Assembly (NCBI RefSeq): GCF_900167095.1
Contig: NZ_FUXG01000019.1
Span: 1 to 57,267 of the forward strand
DNA: 57,267 nt
Source of the DNA: Oceanospirillum multiglobuliferum
GTDB taxonomy: Bacteria; Pseudomonadota; Gammaproteobacteria; Pseudomonadales; Halomonadaceae
Reading direction: 5' to 3'
In this document: piece after piece, positions 6,977 to 15,567 of the stretch
How the letters are laid out: every line of letters begins with the position of its first letter
Position numbering within the stretch: the stretch's first letter is position 1
Translations under genes and position numbers: made by a program
The notes under the pieces: generated by a model
What the model was told of the DNA's origin: nothing
Databases searched by the model: none
The model's input: only the letters and a program-made list of their open reading frames with translations

Positions 6977-8299
6977 ATGCAAAAGCTTACCACAGGAATT
7001 TTTGCTGGAGCCATTGTTATAGGTGCTGCGAGCGCAGCTTATATTCCTGTGCAGGTTGGTTATCAAGTTGAAGCACAATTACAGCAAGTGGTTAATGTAC
7101 AAAATGCCAAAGTTAACTCAGGCTTTCAGATCGAGCTGCTTAATTATCAGCGCTTTGCATACAGTACAACCTTTCTGAGTCGCATCACTTTGGCGGATAT
7201 TGATGCTCAGCAAAATGGTCGGCCACTGCTGTCTTTAGATATCCAACATCAGCTACAGCATGGCTTTGGCAAAGTGCGCTTTGTATCTGAGTTAGCACCA
7301 GAGCAGCAAGGTAACAAGTTCTTAAAAGATTACTTCAATGATCAATCACCTTTGCGCTTGAAAGGTGAGTTTGATCATAACAGTTTAAATTTAGATGCCT
7401 ATTTAGATGGTTTTACCCTTAAGCCTCAAGGACAAGAGGGGACTATTTATGTTCAGCCTGCTGTCGCACAATTGTTTTATCAGCAAGGTGAAGTGGTAGA
7501 AGGTATTGCACAAAATCATTATCGGTTAAACACCGTGTGGAATGGCGCAGACCTTATCGCGGGACGTGATTATCTAAAGCTGCGCCCAGCAAGTTTTAAA
7601 GTGACAGGTAGCCAAGCAACCGATTATTTATGGCGCTATCAGAGCCAGCTAGGCTTAACAGGCATGGAGTTTGGTAATCAAGGTTTTGTGCTAAAGGCGG
7701 GGGCGTTACTGCTACAGGATCAGTTTTCATTGACGGCTCAAGAGGATAAAACACCCTCTAGCATTCACTATCAAAGTCAATTAAAACTACAGGGGTTAAC
7801 TGGCGAGCAGTTTGGGCAAACAGCGCTGAAAATTAACAGTGCTTCTCTGGCATATCAAATTTCAGGCCCAACAGTTGCGAATACAGAGGCATTGATATCG
7901 GCCAGTCAACAGATAGATCCTGAGCAAATGAGCAACGAACAAGCGCAGCAGATATTACCGTTGCTGATAGAGTTCTTACAGGCGCTTAACGTACAAATAG
8001 ACTCACTTAACGTTTCCACTCCAGAGGGTAGTCTAGACAGTAACCTGCAGCTGCAAGTTGATGCCTCTCAAGACGAGCTTATACAAGCCTTGAGTGCTCC
8101 TATGTTGTTAACTCGCCTACTGGACGCTAATGCTAATTTATTGGTTGATAAAACCCTTGTGCAAAGCACAATGCCACTTCAAATGTTAGCCATGCAATTA
8201 TATGGAGCAGGTGCTTACGAAGAAAAAGAGGACAAAATGAGTGTGATGGCTGAGCTTAAGCAAGGGCGCTTGACTATCAATGGTGTCGCCACAGAGTAA
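6977..8299 (+). CDS. YdgA/DUF945-family protein
   Basis: This 440-residue protein begins MQKLTTGIFAG with one N-terminal hydrophobic segment (about residues 5-22), followed by a long soluble region of repeated beta-strand pattern. This is the layout of the E. coli YdgA family (DUF945), thought to sit at the inner membrane facing the periplasm; its function is not well established. The start at 6977 is preferred over an in-frame ATG at 6884 because AAGGA precedes it and the extra 31 residues would spoil the membrane anchor. The C-terminal part is rich in Gln and Leu (about residues 285-390). It appears monocistronic. Confidence 0.8.
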   Translation: MQKLTTGIFAGAIVIGAASAAYIPVQVGYQVEAQLQQVVNVQNAKVNSGFQIELLNYQRFAYSTTFLSRITLADIDAQQNGRPLLSLDIQHQLQHGFGKVRFVSELAPEQQGNKFLKDYFNDQSPLRLKGEFDHNSLNLDAYLDGFTLKPQGQEGTIYVQPAVAQLFYQQGEVVEGIAQNHYRLNTVWNGADLIAGRDYLKLRPASFKVTGSQATDYLWRYQSQLGLTGMEFGNQGFVLKAGALLLQDQFSLTAQEDKTPSSIHYQSQLKLQGLTGEQFGQTALKINSASLAYQISGPTVANTEALISASQQIDPEQMSNEQAQQILPLLIEFLQALNVQIDSLNVSTPEGSLDSNLQLQVDASQDELIQALSAPMLLTRLLDANANLLVDKTLVQSTMPLQMLAMQLYGAGAYEEKEDKMSVMAELKQGRLTINGVATE

Positions 8300-8390
8300 C
8301 AGCTGCACCACTTAAAGCGGTATTGGGGTGGCCTGTTGTCTAGAGTTGCCCTGATACTGTTTGTTTTTTGCAGTAGGGTTTCTTCAGGCG

Positions 8391-8423
8391 TAAAAAAAGG
8401 GCTGCTTGTTTAAGCAGCCCTTT
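8391..8423 (-). terminator. Rho-independent terminator of tRNA-Ser
   Basis: AAAGGGCTGCTT (8396-8407) and AAGCAGCCCTTT (8412-8423) form a perfect 12-bp stem with a 4-base loop. On the minus strand it is followed by a run of T (complement of 8391-8398). It lies 8 bp beyond the 3' end of the tRNA. Confidence 0.88.
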
Positions 8424-8430
8424 CAAATAA

Positions 8431-8521
8431 TGGCGGAGGGATAGGGATTTGAACCCTAGAAAGGCTATTAACCTTTGCCGGTTTTCAAGACCGGTGCATT
8501 CAACCGCTCTGCCATCCCTCC
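8431..8521 (-). tRNA. tRNA-Ser (anticodon UGA)
   Basis: On the minus strand a 91-base cloverleaf starts GGAGGGATGGCAGAGCGGTT and ends with an encoded CCA. The acceptor stem GGAGGGA pairs with TCCCTCC. The anticodon stem ACCGGT/ACCGGC region encloses CTTGAAA with anticodon TGA. A long variable arm (AAAGG...CCTTT), as in type II tRNAs, precedes the TTCAAAT T-loop. This decodes UCA and related serine codons. A sigma70 promoter lies upstream and a strong terminator downstream, so it is a single-gene unit. Confidence 0.96.
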
Positions 8522-8532
8522 AGCTGGTGCGC

Positions 8533-8560
8533 ATTCTAGCAGCTGGGATTTATTCGTCAA
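8533..8560 (-). promoter_or_regulatory. Promoter of tRNA-Ser
   Basis: On the minus strand, TTGACG (8555-8560) and TAGAAT (8533-8538) are spaced by 16 bases, and a GC-rich GCGC discriminator follows, typical of stable-RNA promoters under stringent control. The tRNA begins 12 bp after the -10 element. Confidence 0.7.
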
Positions 8561-8717
8561 TACTTAGTTTCTTGTTTTTTATAAAAATATCTATTTTTTT
8601 GTTTAGGAACTAATTTCAGTTCGGTTACTCTAATGACAGTAAAATAACCGACATGTAAATCGTGTTATTTTGGCCTTTGATCATGACGGGCAATTGTGCA
8701 TTACTCAGGAGGACACA

Positions 8718-9398
8718 ATGGCATTTGAACATAGCGATAAAGTGAACACTTTACACAGCAGCGCGGCACACAGCGTTGAAGTGAACAAGGTGATTCGCAA
8801 TACTTTTATGCTGTTAGGCATAACACTGGGTTTTAGTGCGCTAACCGCAGTGGCCGCAGTGGCAATGGGTCTGGAGCGGATGAATATATTTGTCTTCTTG
8901 ATCGGTGCTTTTGGCCTGCTGTTTTTAACGCACAAACTACAAGATAGCATTTGGGGTTTACCCGCTGCATTTGCCTTTACAGGTTTCATGGGCTTAACAC
9001 TAGGCCCGTTGGTATCTAATTATCTGTCACTGCCTAATGGTGGTCAGATTGTGATGACCGCATTATCGGCAACCGCTCTAATTTTTGTGGGACTGTCAGG
9101 TTATGCTCTAACCTCGAAAAAAGATTTCAGCTTTTTAAGCGGCTTCTTATTCGCTGGCTTTATCATTCTGATGGGTGCAGTTGTGGTGAGCTTGTTCACT
9201 GAAATTGCAGGCCTACAGTTGATGATTTCAGCAGGTTTTGCATTATTCGCGTCTGCCGCGATTTTGTTTGAAACCAGTCAGATTGTGCATGGTGGTCAGC
9301 GTAACTATATCGTTGCCACTGTTAGCCTATATGTTTCAATCTATAACCTGTTTACTAGCCTACTGCACTTAACAGGCTTTTTAAGCAGTGATGACTGA
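8718..9398 (+). CDS. yccA: Bax inhibitor-1 family inner-membrane protein YccA
   Basis: This 226-residue protein has seven hydrophobic segments and the BI-1/YccA signature region near the C-terminus (ILFETSQIVHGGQRNYI, about residues 181-197). In E. coli YccA is a substrate and modulator of the FtsH protease with HflK/HflC. The ATG at 8718 is chosen because AGGAGGA stands 6 bases upstream and the product length matches YccA (about 219); a longer in-frame reading from 8670 lacks a ribosome binding site. It precedes tusDCB-tusE, the same neighbourhood as in Pseudomonas, but a terminator separates them. Confidence 0.93.
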   Translation: MAFEHSDKVNTLHSSAAHSVEVNKVIRNTFMLLGITLGFSALTAVAAVAMGLERMNIFVFLIGAFGLLFLTHKLQDSIWGLPAAFAFTGFMGLTLGPLVSNYLSLPNGGQIVMTALSATALIFVGLSGYALTSKKDFSFLSGFLFAGFIILMGAVVVSLFTEIAGLQLMISAGFALFASAAILFETSQIVHGGQRNYIVATVSLYVSIYNLFTSLLHLTGFLSSDD

Positions 9399-9441
9399 TT
9401 GAAACCTGTGCTGTAAATTAGGGTATACTCAATACCCTTGC

Positions 9442-9472
9442 AAACGCCCTGTTAATGCAGGGCGTTTTTGTT
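9442..9472 (+). terminator. Rho-independent terminator after yccA
   Basis: AAACGCCCT (9442-9450) pairs with AGGGCGTTT (9459-9467) around an 8-base loop, followed by TTGTTT. A smaller GGGTAT/ATACCC hairpin precedes it at 9421-9437. Both lie within 75 bp of the yccA stop. Confidence 0.82.
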
Positions 9473-9517
9473 TGTGAGTAGAGCGGTGTCTGACACTGAA
9501 ACCTGTGAAAAGAAAAA

Positions 9518-9910
9518 ATGAACTATAGCATTGCGATCTATGGCGGCCCTTATGGTCATCAGGCCAGCCACTCGGCCTATCACTTTGCCCAAGCTGTGCT
9601 GGCGAAAGGTCATCACATTCAACGGGTGTTTTTTTATCATGACGGTGTTTATAACGCGTCGGCGCTAGTCTCCCCGCCACAAGATGAGGTTAATTTGCCA
9701 CAGCAATGGCAGCAGTTGGCAAACACTCATCAGTTTGAATTGACGGTCTGTATTGCTGCTGCTGTACGCCGTGGCGTACTGGATGCGAATGAGGCTCGTC
9801 GCTACCAAAAGCCCGCAGCTAACTTGGCTGAGGGCTATCAACTTTCAGGTCTTGGACAGTTGATAGATGCCAGTTTAGAGTCAGATCGTTTAATCAGCTT
9901 TGGGCCATAA
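9518..9910 (+). CDS. tusD: Sulfur-relay protein TusD (DsrE family)
   Basis: This 130-residue subunit of the TusBCD heterohexamer takes sulfur from TusA and passes it to TusE. The catalytic cysteine is at residue 78 (pattern LTVCIAAAVRRG), the position known for E. coli TusD. The N-terminal YSIAIYGGPYGHQ strand-loop is typical of DsrE-like folds. It is the first gene of the tusD-tusC-tusB-tusE operon; tusC begins 2 bp after its stop. The start lies 7 bases after AAAAGAAAA, a weak purine-rich site. Confidence 0.93.
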   Translation: MNYSIAIYGGPYGHQASHSAYHFAQAVLAKGHHIQRVFFYHDGVYNASALVSPPQDEVNLPQQWQQLANTHQFELTVCIAAAVRRGVLDANEARRYQKPAANLAEGYQLSGLGQLIDASLESDRLISFGP

Positions 9911-9912
9911 CC

Positions 9913-10296
9913 ATGTCAGATCTTGAAACCTCTCAACAAGATAATCAGATTCTTGTGATTTTTCGAAAAGCACCTGCGGGTAGTGCTTGGGCTAGAGAAG
10001 CCTTAGACCTTGCCTTGGTCGGCGCAGCGTTTGGGCAAAAGGTGAGTCTGCTATTTATGGGAGATGGTGTGTTTCAGCTTCTTGAACAGCAAAACCCTAA
10101 GTTAATCGGACAAAAAGGTACGCAAGCGATGATGCAGGCGTTGCCCATGTATGAAATCGACAACCTTTATGTTGAGGGGCATAGTCTGGTCGAGCGTGGT
10201 CTTGATTTAGAACAGTTAGCGGTGAACTGCCAAGTTTTAAATGCAGATGAGATGCCTAAGCTTTTACAACAACATCAACAAGTTTTTAATTTTTAA
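9913..10296 (+). CDS. tusC: Sulfur-relay protein TusC (DsrF family)
   Basis: This 127-residue subunit of the TusBCD complex takes part in 2-thiolation of tRNA wobble uridine. The N-terminal QILVIFRKAPAGSAWAREALDLAL and central SLLFMGDGVFQLL segments are typical of TusC/DsrF; family members share the DsrE fold. It starts 2 bp after tusD, and tusB begins 1 bp after its stop, so translation is probably coupled. Its length is slightly above the usual 119 because of a short polar N-terminal extension. Confidence 0.92.
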   Translation: MSDLETSQQDNQILVIFRKAPAGSAWAREALDLALVGAAFGQKVSLLFMGDGVFQLLEQQNPKLIGQKGTQAMMQALPMYEIDNLYVEGHSLVERGLDLEQLAVNCQVLNADEMPKLLQQHQQVFNF

Positions 10297-10297
10297 T

Positions 10298-10594
10298 ATG
10301 ATGCTACATACCGTTAATAAATCTGGCTTTTCTAGCAAGTTATTAGAAGAGTGTTTGCGTACTGTACAGGCTGATGACGCTATTTTATTGATCGAAGATG
10401 GTGTTTATAACGCGCTAAAAACAGCCCGCACATTTACTGATCAGCAGGCTCAGTGCACTTGGTATGTGCTGATGGAGGATGCCAAAGCCCGAGGTTTACA
10501 GGCAGAACACTGTCACCCAGAGATTCAATGGGTTGATTATAGTGGCTTTGTTGAGCTAACCGAGCAGCATGCTTCTATCTGTAGTTGGTTTTAG
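10298..10594 (+). CDS. tusB: Sulfur-relay protein TusB (DsrH family)
   Basis: This 98-residue protein is the smallest subunit of the TusBCD complex. It starts MMLHTVNKSGF and contains AILLIEDGVYNAL (about residues 30-42), a pattern shared by TusB/DsrH proteins. The start at 10298 is one base after the tusC stop. A second ATG at 10301 is equally possible, and an earlier in-frame start inside tusC is rejected because it adds an unrelated leader. It is followed by tusE. Confidence 0.9.
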   Translation: MMLHTVNKSGFSSKLLEECLRTVQADDAILLIEDGVYNALKTARTFTDQQAQCTWYVLMEDAKARGLQAEHCHPEIQWVDYSGFVELTEQHASICSWF

Positions 10595-10605
10595 GAGTTT
10601 AAGTG

Positions 10606-10920
10606 ATGATCACAGTTGCCACTGATGATGAAGGTTATCTGCTGAATCTTGATGACTGGAGCGAGGCGGTTGCCCTGCAAATTGCACAATCAGAGCAACT
10701 TGGGTTGACTGATGCGCACTGGGAGGTGATTCATCTACTGCGTGAGTTTTATCAAACTTTTGAGCTTTCTCCGGCTATGCGCCCTTTGGTGAAATACTTA
10801 AGTCAGCATTTAAGCCCCGAAAAAGCTCGTAGTATCTATTTGATGCAGCTGTTTGGTGAAAGCCCCGCAAAAATGGCCAGCAAAATTGCAGGGTTGCCTA
10901 AGCCGACCAACTGCTTGTAA
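10606..10920 (+). CDS. tusE: TusE/DsrC-family sulfur carrier protein
   Basis: This 104-residue protein is the last carrier of the relay and hands persulfide sulfur to MnmA for tRNA 2-thiouridylation. The C-terminal arm ends GLPKPTNCL with one conserved penultimate-region cysteine. The second upstream cysteine found in true DsrC of sulfur oxidisers and reducers is missing, so this is TusE and not dissimilatory DsrC. The ATG at 10606 follows AGGAG by 7-8 bases; a GTG at 10603 is in frame but poorer. It is the last gene of the tus operon. Confidence 0.92.
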   Translation: MITVATDDEGYLLNLDDWSEAVALQIAQSEQLGLTDAHWEVIHLLREFYQTFELSPAMRPLVKYLSQHLSPEKARSIYLMQLFGESPAKMASKIAGLPKPTNCL

Positions 10921-10956
10921 CAGTATTAAGTTTTAATCGGTAATAGAAGGTCGGTT

Positions 10957-11015
10957 CAGAGCTAAAAACATTCGTCCAAAGGGCTAACGGCCAAAAGTAT
11001 CAAGCTTTAGCTCTG
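10957..11015 (+). other. Structured leader or terminator hairpin upstream of DAHP synthase
   Basis: CAGAGCTAAA (10957-10966) pairs perfectly with TTTAGCTCTG (11006-11015), enclosing about 39 bases that contain a smaller GGC/GCC hairpin near 10982-10992. No T-run follows. It lies between tusE and the class I DAHP synthase gene and ends 91 bp before that start codon. It may be the end of the tus transcript or a regulatory leader of the aromatic-pathway gene. Confidence 0.35.
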
Positions 11016-11106
11016 TATCTTCTGCAATAAAAACAATATTCTACCTATAACAAGATAAGTTGCATTAATGCATCAGACTCATAAAAGCTAACATAGGATT
11101 TTTCAG

Positions 11107-12180
11107 ATGCCTGAAACACGTCTGAGCGATATCAATGTGGTGTCACAAGATATCCTGATTACGCCTGAACAACTCAAAAAAGAGATTCCTTTAACTGAAA
11201 CTGCTCGTCAGTCAGTGGTTGAAGGCCGTGAAACCATCAAGGCTATTTTAGATCGCAAAGACCACCGCCTGTTTGTTGTGGTTGGTCCTTGCTCGATTCA
11301 TGACGTTGAAGCGGCCAAAGATTATGCCCAACGCCTGAAAGCTTTATCTGAAAAAGTAAGCGATACCCTATATATCGTCATGCGCGTTTACTTTGAAAAG
11401 CCACGTACTACCGTGGGTTGGAAAGGTTTAATCAACGACCCTCATCTAGATGATAGCTTCCAGCTAGAAGAAGGCTTACACATTGGCCGTAAGCTGCTGG
11501 TTGATTTGGCTGAGATGGGCCTGCCGTTGGCAACAGAAGCTCTAGACCCTATTTCACCTCAGTACCTGCAAGATGTCATTGCATGGTCTGCCATTGGTGC
11601 GCGTACTACAGAATCACAAACACACCGTGAGATGACCAGTGGTTTATCTATGCCGATCGGCTTTAAGAACGGCACCGATGGTAGTTTAGAAGTTGCCACC
11701 AACGCGCTGAAATCTGCCTCGCACCCACACAGCTTCTTGGGTATTAACCAAGCAGGTCAAGTGGCGGTAATTCGTACTAAAGGCAATCAATATGGCCACG
11801 TGGTATTGCGTGGTGGTAATGGCAAGCCTAACTACGATTCTGTTAGTGTTGCGCTGTGTGAAAAAGACCTAGAAAAAGCTAAGCTCAGCCCGAATATTAT
11901 GATCGACTGTAGCCATGCAAACTCTAACAAAGACCCAGCTCTGCAGCCTTTGGTAATGGAGAATGTTTCCAACCAAATTCTAGAAGGCAACGGCTCAATC
12001 GTAAGCTTAATGATTGAAAGTAACATTGGCTGGGGTAATCAAAATATCACAGCGGATAAATCTGAGCTGAAATACGGCGTATCGGTAACAGATGCTTGCA
12101 TCGATTGGGCAACAACCAAAGAAACGCTACTGAAAATGGCAGAAAAACTGCGTGATGTGCTGCCTAAGCGTATCGCTTAA
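11107..12180 (+). CDS. 3-deoxy-7-phosphoheptulonate synthase, class I (AroF/G/H family)
   Basis: This 357-residue enzyme condenses phosphoenolpyruvate and erythrose 4-phosphate, the first step of the shikimate pathway. Family motifs in order are VVGPCSIHD (about residue 59), MRVYFEKPRTTVGWKG (about 96-111), IGARTTESQTHRE (about 161-173), GFKNGTDGS (about 184) and IMIDCSHANSNKD (about 264-276). Length matches E. coli AroF/AroG/AroH. The sequence around TESQTHREM looks nearest to the tyrosine-sensitive AroF type, but I do not assign the allosteric class. A class II DAHP synthase is encoded at 43317, so the cell has at least two. Confidence 0.95.
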   Translation: MPETRLSDINVVSQDILITPEQLKKEIPLTETARQSVVEGRETIKAILDRKDHRLFVVVGPCSIHDVEAAKDYAQRLKALSEKVSDTLYIVMRVYFEKPRTTVGWKGLINDPHLDDSFQLEEGLHIGRKLLVDLAEMGLPLATEALDPISPQYLQDVIAWSAIGARTTESQTHREMTSGLSMPIGFKNGTDGSLEVATNALKSASHPHSFLGINQAGQVAVIRTKGNQYGHVVLRGGNGKPNYDSVSVALCEKDLEKAKLSPNIMIDCSHANSNKDPALQPLVMENVSNQILEGNGSIVSLMIESNIGWGNQNITADKSELKYGVSVTDACIDWATTKETLLKMAEKLRDVLPKRIA

Positions 12181-12200
12181 TTCAGTATTATCCTCAGTGC

Positions 12201-12238
12201 AAAACAAAGGCAGGCCTAGCGCCTGCCTTTGTTTTTTT
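12201..12238 (+). terminator. Strong rho-independent terminator after DAHP synthase
   Basis: CAAAGGCAGGC (12205-12215) and GCCTGCCTTTG (12221-12231) make a perfect 11-bp stem with a 5-base loop, followed by seven T. Flanking A and T runs extend the pairing. Confidence 0.92.
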
Positions 12239-12321
12239 GAGTTAAAAATATTAGATCTTAGACTAAAGGTTGAAAAAAACTTGAAAACTGCTTCCAATAG
12301 ACGCCCTTAATGGAGGCAGGC

Positions 12322-13227
12322 ATGCACAATATTGAAACCAAATGGCTTGAAGACTTTATCGCGCTTGCACAAAGCCAAAGCTTTTCTCGTGCAGCTCAGC
12401 TTCGTCATGTTACTCAACCTGCATTTAGTCGACGTATAAAAGTGCTAGAGCAAGCGGTGGGAGTGCAGTTGGTAGACCGTGATGCCCAGCCTGTGCGCTT
12501 AACTGAGTCAGGATTGCAATTTCTACCAGTGGCAAGAAAAGTCCTTTCTCAGCTGCAAGGTGGCATTAAACAGCTATCTCAAGCGGGCGCTTATTTGCCT
12601 AGAATTAATTTCTGTGCGGCTCATGCGTTATCTTTTACCTTGATGCCTGAACTGGTGCAGTGGATTCGTCGACAAGAGCCAGGCTTTATGGCGCGCACAG
12701 AAGCGGCTAATGTTGATGTAGGCTTGAGTGCGTTACGCAAGGGTGAATGTGATTTTCTTCTGGCATTTCATGACCCTCAATCTTGGGTCAAGTTAGATGC
12801 TAATCTATTTCCAAGCTGTCAACTGGGTTGGACAAGATTAATGCCTGTTTGCAAAGCCACTCGTCACGGTAAGCCAATTTACCAGCTGGGGGTTGATCAA
12901 GATGTGCCTTATTTGGCTTATACGGCAGAGGCCATGTTAGGTCAGGCTGTGCGAGAGCGCCTACGTAGTCAAGTCGGTCGCCTGAGTTTGAAGAAGGTTT
13001 ATGAAACCGCAATGGCTCAGGGTTTAAAAGAGATGGTGTTGGCGGGAGAGGGGGTGGCTTGGTTGCCTGAGTTGACCATTAAGCATGAGCTGGAATCAGG
13101 GCAAATTGTGCTTTGCGGCACTGAGCAATGGGTTGCGCCGCTTTCAATCTGCTTATATCGTGCTGCATCTATTGAAAAGCCAATGGTTGAAAAGGTTTGG
13201 CAGTTAATTTGCCAACGCTATCAGTGA
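12322..13227 (+). CDS. LysR-family transcriptional regulator, HypT/YjiE-like
   Basis: This 301-residue protein has an N-terminal winged helix-turn-helix (about residues 4-62, with FSRAAQLRHVTQPAFSRRIK) and a C-terminal LysR effector-binding domain. The opening HNIETKWLEDF and the EAxxVDVGLSALRKGECDF segment resemble E. coli HypT (YjiE), the hypochlorite-responsive regulator. The likeness is by memory, and orthology is unproven. GGAGG stands 5 bases before the ATG at 12322, preferred over an in-frame ATG at 12310. It follows the DAHP synthase terminator, and no divergent target gene is adjacent, so its regulon is not shown by context. Confidence 0.8.
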   Translation: MHNIETKWLEDFIALAQSQSFSRAAQLRHVTQPAFSRRIKVLEQAVGVQLVDRDAQPVRLTESGLQFLPVARKVLSQLQGGIKQLSQAGAYLPRINFCAAHALSFTLMPELVQWIRRQEPGFMARTEAANVDVGLSALRKGECDFLLAFHDPQSWVKLDANLFPSCQLGWTRLMPVCKATRHGKPIYQLGVDQDVPYLAYTAEAMLGQAVRERLRSQVGRLSLKKVYETAMAQGLKEMVLAGEGVAWLPELTIKHELESGQIVLCGTEQWVAPLSICLYRAASIEKPMVEKVWQLICQRYQ

Positions 13228-13329
13228 GCAATTCGTGCTTATGCGTCACTGCGGTGGAGTTGATCGAATCTCAGGTATATAATGCTGCGCTTTTGATAAT
13301 CGAAATTTAGTTTTTAAAGGTATCTGCTT

Positions 13330-13554
13330 ATGCCTATTTATGAATATCAGTGTCAGGCATGTGATCATCAGATGGAAGCGTTGCAAAAAATGAGTGACGC
13401 ACCTTTGACCGACTGCCCTAAATGCGCAAAGCCTGAACTAAGAAAAGTGTTGTCTGCACCAGGTTTTCGTTTGGCAGGTGGTGGTTGGTATGAAACTGAC
13501 TTTAAAACTGGTAGTAAAAAGAATCTTGCAGACAACGGTGGTTCAGGTAATTAA
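13330..13554 (+). CDS. FmdB-family zinc ribbon protein
   Basis: This 74-residue protein has the FmdB-type zinc ribbon: CQACDHQMEA (Cys at about 8 and 11) followed by CPKCAKPELRKVLSAPGF (Cys at about 34 and 37), giving two CxxC pairs. The C-terminal tail is Gly, Lys and Asn rich. Such proteins very often precede aspS in Gamma- and Betaproteobacteria, as here (110 bp upstream). Their molecular role is not settled; the name comes from a regulator of methylotroph amidase genes. Confidence 0.9.
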   Translation: MPIYEYQCQACDHQMEALQKMSDAPLTDCPKCAKPELRKVLSAPGFRLAGGGWYETDFKTGSKKNLADNGGSGN

Positions 13555-13664
13555 ACCGTTGCAAGCACAAGTTTGAGACGTCGTTCTCAGGCTGATTAAT
13601 AGACTGGGATATGATTGTTTCATATCGGTTTTACGAATTAAGACACTAGAAACAGGATAAGACT

Positions 13665-15470
13665 ATGCGCAGCCATTATTGCGGCGAGCTGAAAGAAACT
13701 CATATTGGCCAAGAAGTTACGCTGTGCGGCTGGGTACACCGTCGTCGTGACCACGGTGGCGTGATCTTCCTTGATCTGCGTGACCGTGATGGTTTAACTC
13801 AAGTGGTCGTTGACCCTGATACTCAAGAGGCATTTGCCACCGCTGACAAATGCCGTAGCGAATATGTGCTACAGATTAAAGGCTTGGTACGCGCGCGCCC
13901 AGAAGGCACAACTAATGCGAACCTGCCAACAGGTATGATCGAAGTACTAGGCAAAGAAGTAACGGTATTAAACGCGTCTGAAACGCCGCCATTCCCACTG
14001 GATGAGCACGTTAAGGTTGGTGAAGATATTCGCCTGAAATATCGTTATGTTGATCTGCGCCGTCCAGAGATGCTGGAAAAGCTGCGTCTGCGTTCGCGTA
14101 TCACGCACTCGATTCGCCACTATTTAGAAGAAAAAGGTTTCCTAGATATTGAAACCCCAATTCTGACTCGTGCGACACCAGAAGGTGCGCGTGACTATTT
14201 GGTGCCTAGCCGCACTCATGCAGGTAGCTTCTTTGCATTGCCACAGTCGCCTCAGCTGTTCAAGCAGCTGCTGATGGTGGCAGGTATGGACCGTTATTAC
14301 CAGATCGCGAAATGTTTCCGTGATGAAGATCTGCGTGCAGATCGTCAGCCAGAATTCACTCAGATCGATATCGAAGCGTCTTTTGTACGCGACGAAGACA
14401 TTATGAATCTGGCTGAAGGCATGGCCAAACAACTGTTCAAAGAAGTGCTGAACGTTGAGTTTGATACATTACCACGTATGCCATTCGCTGAAGCGATGAG
14501 CCGCTATGGTAGCGACAAGCCAGACTTGCGTATTCCGCTAGAGATCGTCGATATGGGCGATTTAATGGCGCAGGTTGATTTTAAAGTCTTCTCTGGCCCA
14601 GCCACTGATCCTAAGGGCCGTGTTGCTGCGCTACGTGTACCGGGCGGTGCTGAGTTATCTCGTAAGCAGATTGATGACTACACCAAGTTTGTAGGTATCT
14701 ACGGCGCTAAAGGCTTGGCTTGGATCAAGGTTAACGACCGTAAAGCAGGTTTAGAAGGCTTACAGTCTCCAATTGTGAAGTTTATGGAGTCTGTGATCGA
14801 TCAAGTGCTAGACCGTGTTGACGCACAAGATGGCGATATCATCTTCTTCGGTGCTGATAAAGCGAAGATTGTTAACGAAGCGTTAGGTGCATTGCGTTGC
14901 AAGCTGGGTGCTGATCTGAATCTGTATACCGCTGAGTGGGCGCCTTTGTGGGTTGTCGACTTCCCAATGTTTGAAGAGAACGATGATGGCAGCCTGTCTG
15001 CACTACACCATCCGTTCACTTCACCTAAGTGTTCAGCTGAAGAGTTGGAAGCAAACCCAGCGGCAGCGCTGTCAGTGGCTTATGACTTAGTGTTGAACGG
15101 TACTGAGTTGGGTGGTGGTTCTATCCGTATTCACGATCAGGCAATGCAGCAAGCTGTATTCCGTGTATTGGGTATTAGTGAAGAAGAACAGCGTGAGAAG
15201 TTCGGCTTCCTATTAGATGCACTGAAATTCGGTGCGCCACCACACGGTGGTTTAGCATTTGGTCTGGATCGCTTGGTGATGCTGATGACCGGTGCCCAAT
15301 CGATTCGTGAAGTGATCGCATTCCCTAAAACGCAAAGTGCGGGTTGTGTGATGACGGCGGCACCGGGTGAAGTCAGCCCAGAGCAGTTGAAAGAGCTGAA
15401 CATTCGTTTACGCCAGAAAATCTCTGCTGAGGGTCTAGCAGAAGGTGCTGAAGGCGCAGCTGACGCTTAA
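13665..15470 (+). CDS. aspS: Aspartate--tRNA ligase
   Basis: This 601-residue class II aminoacyl-tRNA synthetase charges tRNA-Asp. In order it has an N-terminal OB-fold anticodon-binding domain (about residues 1-110, with [20 protein letters not shown]), motif 1 near residue 145-170, motif 2 with [16 protein letters not shown] (about 219-234), the bacterial GAD insertion domain (about 290-415) and motif 3 with GLAFGLDRL (about 526-534). Length is typical for the bacterial type. Codon use is strongly biased, as for highly expressed genes. Whether the enzyme is discriminating or also charges tRNA-Asn cannot be told from motifs alone. A terminator follows, before ruvC. Confidence 0.97.
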   Translation: MRSHYCGELKETHIGQEVTLCGWVHRRRDHGGVIFLDLRDRDGLTQVVVDPDTQEAFATADKCRSEYVLQIKGLVRARPEGTTNANLPTGMIEVLGKEVTVLNASETPPFPLDEHVKVGEDIRLKYRYVDLRRPEMLEKLRLRSRITHSIRHYLEEKGFLDIETPILTRATPEGARDYLVPSRTHAGSFFALPQSPQLFKQLLMVAGMDRYYQIAKCFRDEDLRADRQPEFTQIDIEASFVRDEDIMNLAEGMAKQLFKEVLNVEFDTLPRMPFAEAMSRYGSDKPDLRIPLEIVDMGDLMAQVDFKVFSGPATDPKGRVAALRVPGGAELSRKQIDDYTKFVGIYGAKGLAWIKVNDRKAGLEGLQSPIVKFMESVIDQVLDRVDAQDGDIIFFGADKAKIVNEALGALRCKLGADLNLYTAEWAPLWVVDFPMFEENDDGSLSALHHPFTSPKCSAEELEANPAAALSVAYDLVLNGTELGGGSIRIHDQAMQQAVFRVLGISEEEQREKFGFLLDALKFGAPPHGGLAFGLDRLVMLMTGAQSIREVIAFPKTQSAGCVMTAAPGEVSPEQLKELNIRLRQKISAEGLAEGAEGAADA

Positions 15471-15490
15471 GCTCAGTCGGCAAGACCTGA

Positions 15491-15523
15491 TCAGGCAGAG
15501 CCAAAAGCTCTGCCTGATTTGTT
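15491..15523 (+). terminator. Terminator after aspS
   Basis: TCAGGCAGAGC (15491-15501) pairs perfectly with GCTCTGCCTGA (15507-15517) around a 5-base loop, followed by TTTGTTT. It separates aspS from ruvC. Confidence 0.82.
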
Positions 15524-15567
15524 TCTGACAAGGGTATTTTGCGTATAAGCGCTGAGAGAGGGCGTAC

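Noticed and set aside
10606-10920. tusDCB-tusE as dissimilatory dsrEFH-dsrC sulfur oxidation genes
   Set aside because: The last protein has only the terminal cysteine, lacking the second conserved one of DsrC, and the neighbours are typical of the tRNA thiolation set.
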